In this document: positions 32,343-45,956 of the stretch, piece after piece | Position numbering within the stretch: position 1 is the stretch's first letter | How the letters are laid out: each line of letters begins with the position of its first letter | From: Corella eumyota | Lineage: Eukaryota > Chordata > Ascidiacea > Phlebobranchia > Corellidae | Assembly (NCBI GenBank): GCA_963082875.1 | Contig: OY720097.1 | Location: 8,378,501 to 8,442,500, forward strand | Direction of reading: 5' to 3' | DNA: 64,000 nt | The notes under the pieces: generated by a model | The model's input: only the letters and a program-made list of their open reading frames with translations | What the model was told of the DNA's origin: nothing | Databases searched by the model: none | Position numbers and translations under genes: made by a program

Positions 32343-33974
32343 CAAATATACATATGACGTCATTACATTGTTTTCGTGTTATTACATTTTCGTTGTGCGT
32401 ATTTCGTTGTAGAGTATAAAACAAAATTCCAAAGGAAAAATGCATACCAAGCTGTTATTAATCAATAAAAGTACATCATTATAAAAAAAATTGTTTTGCA
32501 AATATTATAAATGTTTACTAATTGTAAATATGCAAAAGCACAAGGTTGTATATCAAAATGTAGAAGTATAGTAGTATATAAAACGCTGCCCGAAAACCAT
32601 TTGACCAAAGGCACATTTCCCCGAAAACCTAAATCTTAAAAACGCCATTTTACCGAAATTTGGATCATATTTAGTTTTTTTGGAAACTAAAAAAGATGTT
32701 TTTAGGAAGGAGTAAGGGTAAAAAGTGTTAATGAAAAATGACCCATTGATGGTAAGATAGCTTTTTGCGCATATGGCTTCATTCAACTTTCGATTCTATA
32801 TACCGATTAGTTTAACCAACGTTTTAAATTCGGGTTGTTACATCAAAGAATAATTAATCATTACAAACAAAAAAATTAATTTCAAAAACCAAAGGTAAAT
32901 TGTTCGTGTCAAAATGCGCAAGTTTTCGAATTAGGTTAACGATTTTCACGCGTAATTTTCCAATTTGTTAAACTTCATTCGACATGTCCAACCGCGTCAA
33001 CTTCGCGCAGCATAATCCTTAATACCTAGTGACGTCATAATGCTGGCATTGTTTAAATTAAAATCTAATCATCGTTAAAACTATAGCACCTGTCTTCCTC
33101 AACACGACTATATATCGTTTTAATGAAAAAATCTTCAAATATTTCTAAAAAAATAATTATGTTCGAAAGAAAGAAGTTTTTAAAAAAATAGTATTTTTTT
33201 AAAAATTTTTTGACAATAATTACATATATTAAAAAGTGGGCTATACAAGATAGTAATTCTGTAATAAATTGGTTTCGCAAATTATGCTTTACTCATACTT
33301 CATTTAAATAACAAAGCAAGCAAGGATGCTGTCACTTGTACTTAACGAATCGTGACGTCACACACATGTGTGTGCACTCGTGTGCAACGGAACATGTGAC
33401 GTCACGCTATGGAAATTAAACGATCATTCACAGCTATCGTAGTTTAAAATTAATTTGGCACGTTAGTAACGAATAATTAAAATTATAACGTCGTTTTCTT
33501 CACGAGATGAATTTATTCAAGGTTAGTAAAGAGCCCGATAAAATTATCCATTCAGCTAGAAAATAAAAAATAAACAAATTCTTATGTTTACTAAGGCTTG
33601 TGTTATCGCCAACAGTTTTTTGTATTTACCTAACAACATTTTTGTTCACTTACTTCCAAAAAATGTCAAAAATTCAATATTCGCATTTTCTTTGTTGTTA
33701 TTTTGTGTTTTTTAATCTACTTTTACGAATTTACAAAATAATTAATTTTAAAACAAGCACGGAAGTTTTATAAAATAAAAACACCGTAGGAACAGTTTTC
33801 AGCATTTTTGCTTAAGTAAAAAATATTGCAAATTATATACAAATAATACTCATAATCACAAAAAAGATTGCATATGCATAGATTCATAATTATTTTTTCC
33901 AAACTGTTTTTTTTTAAACCTATTTTTTGATTCAAGATAATAAAATTAATTAAAAAAATAAATAAATAAATAAT
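32343..33974. other. Convergent intergenic region, otp / ACAD10
   Basis: 1.6 kb between 3' ends of convergent genes. It contains four TGACGTCA palindromes (32355, 33030, 33353, 33397). A possible orphan start is seen near 33507, where a short ATG frame ends at a GTTAGT donor. No long coding frame was recognised. Confidence 0.45.
33351..33406. promoter_or_regulatory. Inverted pair of full CRE palindromes
   Basis: CGTGACGTCACA at 33351-33362 and its exact reverse complement TGTGACGTCACG at 33395-33406, with CACACATGTGTGTG between them. TGACGTCA is the consensus CREB/ATF site. The pair sits between convergent genes, not at a known promoter. Confidence 0.7.
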
Positions 33975-36900
33975 TTATTCTCTAAGCTCCATTTTAGCAA
34001 GTGACATTAAATGAACTTCGTCCGGACCGTCAGCAATGCGTAAAACACGTGACCAAGCAAAAAATTCGGCCAATGGGAAATCACCCGACAACCCTAAATT
34101 AAAAAAAAAAAAAACTTAATAAAATGGCAAAATTTATCCACCGTGAGCTAACAACTCTACTCACCAGCGCCACCAAACGATTGTATAGCACGATCAATAA
34201 TGCCAGAAACTGTTCGAGGAACAATAATTTTCATCATTGCAATTTCTTTAGCTGCAACCTAAAAAATTTAAACAAAACAACTTGTTAAATAAAAAGCAAT
34301 TTTTGTTTTACATTTGTATTTAAAAACAATTTTACCTTATTACCATACGTGTCCATGATATGAGCCCCTTTAAGAACCAACAACCTGCACTGTTCTATTT
34401 CTATTCTAGAAGTCGCTATATCTCGTAATATACCGTCGTGTTCCACTAGTAACTTACCAAATGCCTTGCGCGATTTAACCTTAAAAAACAGACAAGCATT
34501 ATTCGGGGTTTCGTCTTTTTAATTGATTGTTATAATTAAACACTTACCCTCTCTTTCATAAGCTGTAGAGATCTTTCTGCGGACCCAATTAACCTCATAC
34601 AATGATGTATCCTACCTGGCCCTAAGCGAGCCTGGTAAAAAAAATTAAAAATTAAGTTTTTAGATGCAATAAAATTTTCAAAAAATAACACTTAATTAAA
34701 ACAAAAACAAATGGGTTAAGAAAAAAAAAAACTATTGTAAGTTGTGTATATTATTATTCAAAAACACTTTTTTTATAAGTTAAACACAATCTAAAGTTTT
34801 GTTTAGATACACAAATAAAGTGCAACCAGTAAACCTAAAGTCATAAACCCTATAGGCATTTGTTTAATTTTTACCATTACCAGATCGTGAACATTTCAGT
34901 AAAAACTTAAATGCATTTATTCAAAAAAAATTATTTATAGTAAAAAACACAAACAGTATCACCTATTTAAGTAACCCACATACAAAGAACACAAAAGTAA
35001 AAAATTTTAATATGATAAGTTATCAAATAAATAACACTTGAAAGGTATTCAATGCGGCAAAAAAGCATATAAGCCACTTACCTGGGCTATTTTAAAACCT
35101 TTCCCTTCACCAAGAATTAAATTTGCCTTTGGAACTCTTACATCTTTGAATATAACTTCAGCATGGCCTACTGGTGCATCATCAAAGCCTAAAACTGTTA
35201 AGGGTCTGACAATTTCAATTCCCGGTGCATCAGATGGCACTATTATCATGGACTGCTGTTTATGTTTTGGTCCTATGAATAGTAACAATATTTTTGTACT
35301 TTCCATTTTTACACTTTTACGAAAATTATTCTTCAAAGCCTCCTTTCTTTTTAAAAAAAAATTGCAATTAAAAAATTAGAATTTTTTGTTTTTAAAGGAT
35401 TTTATTTTATTTTAATTTTAAACTTACCGCTTGGATCTGTTTTTCCCATAAAGATAATCATCTTCATTCTGGAATCCATAGCACCTGAAGTCCACCATTT
35501 TCTTCCATTCAACACATAATGATCTCCATCTTCAATTATGGAGGATTGAATGTTAGTTGCATCTGATGATGCTACCTATTGTTTAGACATAGCTTATTTT
35601 TTACAGTTGGAACTTTAATCTTATAATAATAATAATCATTATAAAATTTTTATATAAAAAAATTTCTATGTATTTTAAATTTAACAAAAATGCTAACTTC
35701 TGGTTCTGTCATCGCAAAACAACTTCGAATTTTTGCATCAAGCAAAGGCTGCAGCCAATCTTTCTTCTGCTGTGGAGTTCCAAATAAAGATAGGACCTCC
35801 ATGTTACCTGTATCAGGGGCTGAGCAATTAAATATCTAAAAAAAAATTAAAAAGTTTATTTTAGTTTACCTTTTTTTAGAATATTAAAAAGAAATTGAAA
35901 ATATTCACTTCAGGAGCATATGTACATCTTCCCATTATTTCACACAGAAAAGCATATTCAACGTTAGTCAACCCAGCTCCATATTCTACTTTGGTATCAT
36001 TTTCTATTGGAAGAAACAAGTTCCAAAGGCCAAGCTCCCTTGCTTCTTTCTGATAAAGTAGTTGAAAAGTATTTAAATTATAAATAACGAAAATAAGGTT
36101 AAATATATTTTAATTTAAATAAATATTTTTCGTTTAAAAACCAAACATTTAATTAAATATTTTAGAAGTTTGTTTTCATTTTGTCAAAATTCTTTTACAT
36201 ATTAAAGCAAGCGACAATACTCTTTAGATACTGAACAATTTTAATTGTATTTATAAGTATTTCACAATAAATCTAATACAAATAATGTAAAGTAATAAAC
36301 CTTTAATGTTTCTAAATCTGGATGTGGAAACCATTTGTCTTTTGATTCATAGAAACTTTTAAAAGTTGATTCAATTGGGTAAACTTTTTCATCCATAAAT
36401 GAAATAAGTTTTTTATGTAGATCTTGAACCTCTGGTCTTAATGATGTGATATCAATTGGCAAGTGCATAGCTAAAATTTTACAAATTAAAATTTAATAAA
36501 TTAAAAAAACTTGATTTCAATAGAATTATAAAAAATGATTGCAAATTGTAATTTTTTAAATTTTATTGGCAAAAAATGCATACCATAACAAGCTAGTACA
36601 AAATATTAGAAAAGAAATATTATTTACTTTAAATAATTGCTTTATTTAGAAAAACGTAAATGAATTACGTAAATAAGTTTTAATTCAATTTTTACTAATC
36701 TTATTTGCATCACCATTAATTTATATTACAAAGCACTAAAAAAAAAAATAAAAAAAAAATTTTACAGATATTTTAAAAAATCGTATGTAAAATTCGTATT
36801 AAAAAGAATATAAGTTAACTTAAAACATAATAATTTTAGGCAAAACTCTTATGTTGAGCACAAATTTAAAAACGTACATTTAGTATGAGTACTATAACTT

Positions 36901-39900
36901 CTTGTTTGGTTAACCCCAGTATTACTTGATGGCGATATTCCGCGATTAAATACCCTGAAGCCTTCCTTGGATGCAAAAGACCAACTTATATCTGCCATGC
37001 TTTCAGCTAACTTGCCAGCTGATTTGGCTTGTTCTGAGCTAGCTTGGCCTGTGTGATAAATAAAATAATAAAGTTATATTTCTAAATAGTCAACTTTTTA
37101 ATTTACAAAATTGAAAAAAAAGTGGTAGTTAGGTTTTAATTTTAAATGGTTTATACTATGAAAAAGGAATATTATAAAAAACGTTAACTAATAAATAAAA
37201 TACAAATGTTTTAGAGAATTAATTAATTTAAAAATACAGTAAATTTAAAATTAAAATCTTATTTAAAAATGTCTATTATTTTACTATTGGCAATTTTAAT
37301 ATTAACAAAACTAAAAACTAATAATTGTAAAAATAAATAAACCTTTGTTTTAAAAAAAAATTAAAAAAATAAATTAATTGTACAATTTAAGCCTATTTGT
37401 TATAAGCACCAATGTTAATATTACATACATATTTAAAAACAATTAATAACAATATGTTTTAATGACATAGCTATAATTAAATTTAAAGTCAGTAAAGTTT
37501 ATTGATACAAATACACAAAACAAAAAACAATGTAATAAATAAACCAACCAAATATTATGTTATTTAAAAATATGACAACTGTGGCTTAAATTGCCAATAT
37601 CACACATTTATAACTACAACTTTACCTTGAATAGATCTTTTGTAAACTCCTTGCAAAATGGCTGCCACCCTGAAAAAGGAAAAGGCCATGTAAAAATCAA
37701 AATTTTCTATTTTCTCGATTCCCATTTTCAAGCAATATCTTTCAACTAATTCCTCATGTGAAGGAATCCCAAGTTTTTCAAGATTTTCACCTTTCAATCC
37801 TAACAAATATAAACTTAGAAATTTAAAAGTAATACTAAAGAGCAACCTAAGTATAACATATAACCACAATCAATAGAATGTTGAATGGTAGCGTGGTGTA
37901 GGAGTTGGTATTATTATCATTTAAATACAATCTTACTAAAAACCAACTAAAATATTGTTTTATAAAGATTTTATTTAACTCAATATTGAATTGAATACTA
38001 GTTTAAAATTTTTTATTTGCTGTCGCCTTAAATAAAACCATATTAAATATTTTTAAAAACTTTTACCGACTAAGCACAGGTTATGAGAATCATGTTTCAA
38101 CCCGCAGTTTATAGTGTTAATCATATTTTTAATATTTATTTTTTAAATTATATGTCGTTTTAATACAACCACAAGAAAAATAATTTTTTGAAGTAAAAAT
38201 ATTTTTTATTAAATTTATTGAAATAAGACACAAACTAAAACTACCACTTTTATCACAAGACTTGATTACCTGGTAGAATTGGAAAATTGCGAGGAAGAAA
38301 ATAAGGCAAACACGAATAAGCAACATCAGAAAGGGGATCCCCCAGGGTTGATAATTCCCAATCCAGTATTCCGATTATTTCTGGAACATCTCGGCGAAAT
38401 ATTAGGTTATCTAACCTAAAAAAATATTGATCTTGCTGAAGCCTTTTAGATAAAAAAAAGTGATATTATCCCGGTAGGCCACTGGTTTATAAATTAACAT
38501 TAGATTAACAGTCGAAGCCTGCTTAAATATTGGTTATAAGGTTTAAGGAGAATAATTAATAACACCAGTTAGGACTGTAAAAGACAAGAGAATATTAGCT
38601 AGGACCATGAAATATGGCAAAAAATAAGCTAGAAAGTATGAGAAAGATTAGGTAGAACTCTAAAATACAAGAGAAGATGAGGTAAGGTCGTAAGTTACCT
38701 TAAAAACAAACCAAAGATAGCAAATTACAACAGAGAATTGGCTAGGACTGTGAAGTACGAGAATTTTTTTGAATTCTGTGAAGTACAAGTAATCCAATGA
38801 ATCAATGAAATTATTACACACAAGTGACAACTTTACCATGTAAATGTAAGGCTAAACTTAAACTCTTTTAAACAATATTCTTGACCATTCTGTTAAATAT
38901 AAATGTGCCAGACTTTAATGAATTACAGTGTAACTTGGCCATGTTGGAGGTAGGCTACCAAAATGCAGTCATATATATTTACCTGTAGTCACCATGAACC
39001 ACAGTAGTGTTTTCGTTTGCAGGAAGGTGCTTTGGCAACCACTCCATTAATCTATCCATAGCTGGTATTTCATGAGTTTTGCTGGCAAGAAATTGCTTGC
39101 TCCATGTTTTGACTTGTCTTCCCACGTAATTACCTACAAAAAATAAATTATTTATGAACTTTAGTAAATTGGGTTTACTAACCACGTTCATTAAGTCATA
39201 AAAAATTATTTTGTGATTATTTTCTATGATTGTCAATTGTATACTAGCACATTCAAATTTATTTATTCCTATACTGACATGTTTATAAGGTTAATTGGGT
39301 CAACAAGCAAATTCCTTTAATATTTATATCATTTTTTTAATGTTGTCAAAATTTTTTTAAACAGTACTTTTTATTGTAAGTAAAAAATTTTACAAAAACC
39401 AGTTCTTAGTTGTTTTTTTAAGTAAAACATATCATTTTTTCCTGTCGTTTTTTTTTTCCCATCGCATTGTTGTAATATTAATTGTATATCGTATTTAATA
39501 TTTAGTTTTATCAATGTGCGAAAAACCCAAAAAAAAAAAAAAATAATAATAAACTAGGCTAAATGAATCTAACCATGTTTTCCAAAATCTTTTAAACCAC
39601 ATTGATTTATGTCAACTTTGTGAATTTCACACAAATTATCAATCATAGCATTATAAACTTGTGTTCTCATTTCTGGAGATTTTCCGGGCAATACTGGTTT
39701 CTAGTCAGGAAAAATTTAAATTTGAAAAACTTTTAGTTTTTTTTTCATTTTTACGATAAAGACACAGATAAGAAATTTTAATTATTTACAATCAAAAAGC
39801 ACATTTAGCACATTTTTTGATAAGAAAATACAAAATATTAATAGTATAAAAAAAGACAAAAAAAACAAACCAATTTGAGAAATAAAGCAATTTTAGGAAT

Positions 39901-42752
39901 GTAAAGGAATATATTTACAATTAAAAACAAGGTACACCAAAAGGTTAATTTAAACGACAATAGAACATTACCTGGTATATATTTCCTTCTACTAACTCCA
40001 TTATATAAAAAGGAGTAGCAATAACATCAGAATCTTCGCACAACGTAATCAGTTTGGGAACTTTAACACCTTGGCTTCCAACAGCCTTCATTATTCTACA
40101 AAAGTGATTTGTCAAATTATCCCCTGACAGGTGAATTGGTGATAAAAATTGATTTAAATGCCAATCAATTATTAATTAGCACTTATATGTATTAAGTAAA
40201 ATGAAGCTCTAAACAATAAATGAAGTCAATATTTTTTGCTTAAAAAAATTTATTTATAAAAAAATACAAATTATTATAAGATTTTTTTTTTAACATAAAA
40301 AACATCAACGCTGTATAACATTATAAATGTCAACTAGTTAAAAAACGTAAATGAAAGTGACACATTATCATTTTACGTTAAGTCAATATGCACAAGAAAG
40401 TAAGTAGGTTTACAAATAACAGTTAAATAAGATTTCCTGTTAAACAAATCACGCACCTGTGCTCTCTCTCTACTGCGTGAGCAGATGGCAACAACTTTCC
40501 TGGTGGCTTTTTGCGCAAGACCATTTTTTTCGTATTCGGACCATAATCTATTAAATAAGTTGGGTTGGATTGTCCATGACTGAACTCATATACTTCAGGG
40601 TCATGAGTTAAATTCATAGCACAATTTTCCTGCAAAATTTTAACCAGTTAAACAAGAAAACTAAAGTTACCCACCAAAAATAAATTACATTCATTTAAAG
40701 AAATTACAAATTGTTTTAAAAGTTTAAAAAAAAATGATTAATTACATTAAGATATTTTGTTAAATTTGCAGCATTTATTTCCATCCCCTTTCTAACTGGT
40801 CTCGTTCCTTTCTTTGCACTTGTTACAGGAATTTTTAAACAATTTTCTAGTTCAGCTAAAGCAGCATGAATATCAGATACCTAAAAAATTAAAACATTAT
40901 TAAAAAAATCTTTACTTTAAGAAACTAATTTAAATTCAATTTTAAATAAAAATGTAGTCTACTTATTTTGCATTAAAATAAAACACTTTATTAAAAGTTA
41001 ATTTTGTTAAAGTACAGATATATTTTATGCTTATGCATGTTTAAGCAATAACTGAGCCCACTTTGTATTTGAGTTTCTTTTGTACCAGTTTTAAATGTAA
41101 TATTGTTGCAGCTTTGGATGGTCATTTTTCCTTTAAAGAAATTTAACACGAAAACCATGCCGAAGTATTTATATATACAACAAATTTAAAAAAAATGTAA
41201 ATTGCTTTATGTATAAGGAAAAACATTAAGTATGCATGGTTAATACACAAAATAAAGAAACTTTGCATAATCTAGGCTTTTATAGCTATATTGTATATTC
41301 ATATACCCAATCTATGTTATAACTATTTACCTACATGAATAGTATGAATGCCAGCAGCCTTAGCAGCTTTAATGTTAGGTGACATATCATCCAAAAATAC
41401 AGTTTCATCAGGTTTAACACTGAGAGAGTTTAAGCAAAGTTTGTAAATAGCAGGTTTCGGTTTGTTAATTCCTTCCACTGCTGACTCGATAATCTAATCA
41501 GCATTCAGAAAACAATTTTTGGAAAATAAAAAGGACAATTTAATAAAACAAATAGTTACCCTATTTATTCTATTGATTATAAAATCAATTCATAAGAAAT
41601 TTAGAAATCAATGAGATAATTAATTTAAAAATTAATAAATCCATATATACAAACTCAATATTTTACATTCACTATTAGAAAAAATAAACCCCAAAAAACT
41701 CATAAATTCTAAATCATAAAAACAAAGTATAAAAACTTAAACAAATAATTTTTTTAAAAGCTTACCACATCAAATAAACTTCTGTCAAATGGTAACACAG
41801 TAATACCATCATCCATTTTCCAGTTATTAGTTAGTAAAGCAGTTTTTATTCCCTGCTCACGAAGACATGATATTGCCTCCAGCACTTCAGGTACCGGTTC
41901 CTTAATTCCATTTACTAGATAGGGTAAGAAATCACTTAGATCTATAGGCCGACCAGCCTAAGATTTTAAAATTTAAATATTAAATTTTTTTTTGTATACA
42001 ATTATCCCGGGTAACATTTGTTACCTTAACCCAGTTTCGAATTATATTTATCAGTTTTGGAAATTATTAAGCAAATTAAAAAATATTTAACCTGCCTTTC
42101 TCTTAACATTGATTGAGCCATAAATTATTAAATTTTATTTGCTTACCACTTTGCTGGCTTCCTCGCTAAAAATCTCACCAAATTCTTTTGAGTCAATTTC
42201 CCCGATTTCAAGTTTTGGCCATGCTCCCTTTGCCCCATATTCTTCAATAGTTCGAAATACTATTCGTTCGGGATAATTTTTCAGTCTTGTGTATTCTAAA
42301 ATTTTTTAAGTAGTTAAACTATTTTTATAGCAAAAAATTCTAATTTTATTAAAATTAGTACAACAAATGTAGTTTTTATAAAAACTAGTTACTTTTAGAA
42401 GAGTAACTTATTTATTAGGTCAATAGCAAAAGTATAATAACATTATAAATTTGGCAAATAATGTGTTGAAGTATTTTTTTCAAAAAGGGGTACTCAAGAA
42501 TGTATTTACCATTTCGTTGGCAATTACATTTAATAAAATTCATAGTTTATAAAAAAAGAACTGTTTGCAAAGAATATTAAAACGAAGTGTACCTGTTGTA
42601 ACTGGAAAAGGACTTGGCAAAATTACACCTCCCATATCAAAAACCACCGCTCTGTATTTATTTCTTACATTTTGAAGACTTGATTTCAATAAAATTTGAT
42701 TCACAAGAAAGCTACTTTTCTTGACATTTAAAAGGTTGGGTAACCTATACAT
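33975..42752 (-). CDS. ACAD10: ACAD10-like protein: HAD, aminoglycoside-phosphotransferase-like and acyl-CoA dehydrogenase domains
   Basis: About 21 exons from 42593-42752 down to 33975-34093 encode roughly 1000 residues. In order: a basic presequence-like N-terminus ([20 protein letters not shown]), the HAD domain ([42 protein letters not shown]), the kinase-like domain ([64 protein letters not shown]), and the dehydrogenase ([69 protein letters not shown]). The domain order and HAD part mark ACAD10 rather than ACAD11, which lacks HAD. ACAD10/11 proteins act in 4-hydroxy-acid catabolism, the kinase phosphorylating the hydroxyacyl-CoA before elimination. HAD motif I reads DMG rather than DxD, as in human, so classical phosphatase activity is doubtful. 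Likely mitochondrial. No breaks seen. Confidence 0.95.
38555..38790. repeat. Degenerate tandem repeats in ACAD10 intron
   Basis: Several diverged units of roughly 40-45 bp share GCTAGGACTGTGAAGTACAA-like cores, as in GTTAGGACTGTAAAAGACAA, GCTAGGACCATGAAATATGG and GGCTAGGACTGTGAAGTACG. They look like an old minisatellite. Not coding. Confidence 0.6.
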
Positions 42753-43703
42753 CTTAACCCTTAAGGTTTAAACTGTTATAACAACATCTAAATTGACAAT
42801 AAAATGGTTAATATAGTTTTAATACAAGAGATTCGTTGGTCTTGAGAGAAACAGGACGGCAAATCAAAATTTACAATAAAAAAAAACATCAAAAACAATA
42901 ACTTATAAAATGTATAACATGAATTATAAATAAAGACTGAATATTTAATTTTACAATGAAATAATATTATAATAATTAATGTAATAATGAATTAGGGTCA
43001 TTACTATTTTAAGTAGTATTAATATTGATCTTTTAATTTCACTTATTTATTAATCTATAAATCCTTAAGTAGTTACTCAATTTTTATTTTCTAATAAAAC
43101 ATTCTACAATTACAAATATTACAATGGTGCTATAAAGTATTGGGTATAAAATGTCTTGGAATCAAATAAAAATGAATAAATCTTGGGTACACTAACCTTT
43201 GTAGACGGTGTAATGGTGATATGAAAACTTTAATTAGGCAATCTTATAATGTTAAAAGGATATACTTTTCAAAAATTTAAAAATTGAAATTGAAAACAGG
43301 AAACATGACATTTAAAATTTTAATGAAGTTTAAATTTGTTATGCACGCATTGTCCATTTATCAAGTAATCAGAAGATAAAAATGATATATACAAACACAA
43401 TAAACAATTGCACAATAAATAAGTGAAGCATCCGCATTCAAATAGCAACAAAATTCCAAAATTTTAAAATTTCATGTGTTTAGTAATTATTTGATTGAAT
43501 CGCGATAATCTTAAATATATAGCACTTTACAACTACAAAGACATTTAAAGTTATTTAAATAAGTGAAAAAATAGTTTTCACAATAAAACTAGAAACTAAG
43601 AGTATGACACCAAAGCCGTAACACATATTTGCTAACTTGCACCAATAAAATAAAAAATCATTATCAAACAAGCTGTAAAATTTATTAAATTTTGGTATTT
43701 ATA
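42753..43703. other. Intergenic, ACAD10 promoter side and OSBPL9 3' flank
   Basis: 951 bp, both flanking genes on the minus strand. Very AT-rich, no gene or repeat element recognised. Confidence 0.5.
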
Positions 43704-45956
43704 TTAACTACTATTTTCTCTCCCAGTAAGTGGTGCATGATATATCCAGTTTTGACAATCATCTTCATAAAAAAGCCTAGGCTTGTAAACTATTTCATTC
43801 TCAAGGCGATACTTGGCATCTTTTCGTTGCTTATCCTCCAACGCTCTTTTCCCTTCTGTAGCTTCGTCTATGTTATTTGCTTTTAGATTAATTGTCACTT
43901 TATCCCAAAGTTTTCTGGACTCGGTTGGCTCCTGACTTTCCAATTTTCGCACTTTTTTGGCTATTTTTTTCTTCTTTTTGGTGTCAATAAAATTTTTATC
44001 TTTTCCAGATGTAAAATGTGCCCACATAACATCATTCCATTCCCCGTCGATTGTGCAGAATGGCTTTTTTACATTTGGTGCAAAAATTTCGACTGAAATT
44101 CGGTGAGGCTTTCCACCGTAGAATGGTTTAGTCTGAAACTTAACAAAAGCATTGTAGCCTGTTTTTTCACAGGTTATTGTACAGTCTCCACCCAGTTCAA
44201 CCCAGGGTATTGTCAAAATCGACCTTCCATATCCATTTGGAAAATTCACAATGTATTCTTCACCATAATCAAGAAGTGTCACACAGCCCTGACCAATATT
44301 GTGAACACCAATGGAAAGACCTAGAAACTTTGATTTTGTCCAAATGTGCCCATTGAATTGAATTCGTTTGCCTTTGTGTTCGGCGTAAAATGCTGAAATA
44401 GGTGGGTGGTGGGAAACCTGTTCAGCAACAAAAGCAAGCTCGTTAGTTGTCGCCCATGCTACTGGACCATCAGAAACCACCTCAGGTTTAGAATTCTTGT
44501 TCTTATTGTCACCTGAGTCAACATTCCAAAGGCATTGAAAAGTTTCTCCTAAAATGGGATTGTAAGGCTTTTTTGCAACCGAGCTGTTTCGACCTGCAGC
44601 AAAAGTGCTGAGATAAAACCTTACACACTCAACCATTCTTTCCTCGGGTGTTTTTTGATCCACAATATTTAAAAACAAATCTGCATGAGCAAAGAAATCT
44701 GCATACATTTCAAGTAGCGAACGACGTTCCAGTATAAAGGTTGGTAAAACAACCTTGGTTAGATCCATACCGAGTTTCACTTGAGATAACAAATGCATGA
44801 TGACACTTTTATGTTCCTCCACTGATTCACCTTCCTTGTTTGAATTTACATCCTCTTCTTGCATGTATAAATCATTCTCTTTAACAGGTTCTGAAATAGG
44901 TGTGATTTCCTTAGTTACATTTTGTACAACAGGACAGACCTCTTTCTCATTATTATCACAATTAGATTGAGATACTTCAGGTTTTTTGTTTTTCACGGGT
45001 GAAATTGGTGGTGACATCACAGATTTGTCTAACGATGCTCGGCTCCTACGACTTGAAAGTGATTTCATGTCTTCTGCATCATAAAACTCGTCTTCATCTT
45101 CCTCTTCACTACTTGAATATGAAGTAGGAGGGATCAACGATACATCAGATACAGGAAGAATTTCTTTGGGGGATGTTTCATGATCGTCAGGTGATGTTTG
45201 TTCCACAGAATTATTTGAAATTGAGTCCACAGAAGGTTCTTGTGTAACGCTACTTGTTTCATTTGCAACATCTAGCTCAACCTGTGAACCTTCTGACTGA
45301 GAAGCTACCGTCGATATCAAAACAGATTCAACTGATGCTATACCATTGGAACTGGGTAAAGATTGTACTGTCTGTACAACATGGTGATTCTTTTGGTTTG
45401 AGTTTATTGCATTTTTAGCTAATTGCAACAACACAATTGATTTTTTTACAGCCTCCACCATTTCTTGGGCTGAAAGAATAATACTTTCCATGTTTAGTTT
45501 TTCAGTATGGTTTTCAATTGCTTTAATTTTGTGCTCGAGCTCTTTAATGTTTTTAATCAACAACTGAAGATAGGCATCAGCCTCAGCAAGTTGATTGTCA
45601 AAATCAACAAAAGTTGGCTCAGACAACATTGGCTCAAATTGCCTTTGGCTATGTCTTAAAATGGTATCCTCCAATGCACTAGCCCACTGCTTTCTCTCCT
45701 CATAATCTCTTGCTTGAAAATGAAAAATCTTCAAGTCAACTGTGATTGTAAATGTTGAATCATCTTCATCATCTATGCCAATAATCGCATTGCTAAGTCG
45801 AACACACCCTCGTCGTGAGCCCCTGATCATTTTATCACGAGAAGTGTAATAAGAGAGAAGACCAGCATTGTCGTCAAGCACAAACCATCGATACTGCCAA
45901 CCCTTCATGACATTCGTCCATTTACTTAAAGGTCCTTCCAGGTAAGCAGATCCCAT
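43704..45956 (-). CDS. OSBPL9: Oxysterol-binding protein-related protein, OSBPL9 type (intronless)
   Basis: One uninterrupted exon of 750 residues. ORP9-type proteins exchange sterol or PI4P at ER-Golgi and endolysosomal contacts. An N-terminal PH domain (about 3-101: GPLSKWTNVMKGWQYRWFVL, RGSRRGCVRLSNAIIGIDDE, FTITVDLKIFHFQARDYEER) is followed by a coiled coil (about 120-190). Then comes an acidic FFAT-like stretch DEDEFYDAEDMK for binding VAP in the ER. The lipid-binding domain from about residue 385 holds HKSVIMHLLSQVKLGMDLTK, KPYNPILGETFQC, the signature EQVSHHPPISAFYAEHKGK and PFYGGKPHRISVE. The match to human ORP9 is strong throughout, and ORP10/11 are less similar. The human gene has many introns; this one has none. 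A full CRE lies 390 bp upstream. Confidence 0.95.
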   Translation of the reverse strand: MGSAYLEGPLSKWTNVMKGWQYRWFVLDDNAGLLSYYTSRDKMIRGSRRGCVRLSNAIIGIDDEDDSTFTITVDLKIFHFQARDYEERKQWASALEDTILRHSQRQFEPMLSEPTFVDFDNQLAEADAYLQLLIKNIKELEHKIKAIENHTEKLNMESIILSAQEMVEAVKKSIVLLQLAKNAINSNQKNHHVVQTVQSLPSSNGIASVESVLISTVASQSEGSQVELDVANETSSVTQEPSVDSISNNSVEQTSPDDHETSPKEILPVSDVSLIPPTSYSSSEEEDEDEFYDAEDMKSLSSRRSRASLDKSVMSPPISPVKNKKPEVSQSNCDNNEKEVCPVVQNVTKEITPISEPVKENDLYMQEEDVNSNKEGESVEEHKSVIMHLLSQVKLGMDLTKVVLPTFILERRSLLEMYADFFAHADLFLNIVDQKTPEERMVECVRFYLSTFAAGRNSSVAKKPYNPILGETFQCLWNVDSGDNKNKNSKPEVVSDGPVAWATTNELAFVAEQVSHHPPISAFYAEHKGKRIQFNGHIWTKSKFLGLSIGVHNIGQGCVTLLDYGEEYIVNFPNGYGRSILTIPWVELGGDCTITCEKTGYNAFVKFQTKPFYGGKPHRISVEIFAPNVKKPFCTIDGEWNDVMWAHFTSGKDKNFIDTKKKKKIAKKVRKLESQEPTESRKLWDKVTINLKANNIDEATEGKRALEDKQRKDAKYRLENEIVYKPRLFYEDDCQNWIYHAPLTGRENSS

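Noticed and set aside
32553-32786. 77-codon open frame on the minus strand downstream of otp
   Set aside because: No family features, AT-rich composition like the flanks, and no supporting splice signals.
37888-37910. SINE fragment (TAGCGTGGTGTAGGAGTTGG) in ACAD10 intron
   Set aside because: Similarity to the SINE head is only about 20 bp, with no B box, body or tail; could be chance.
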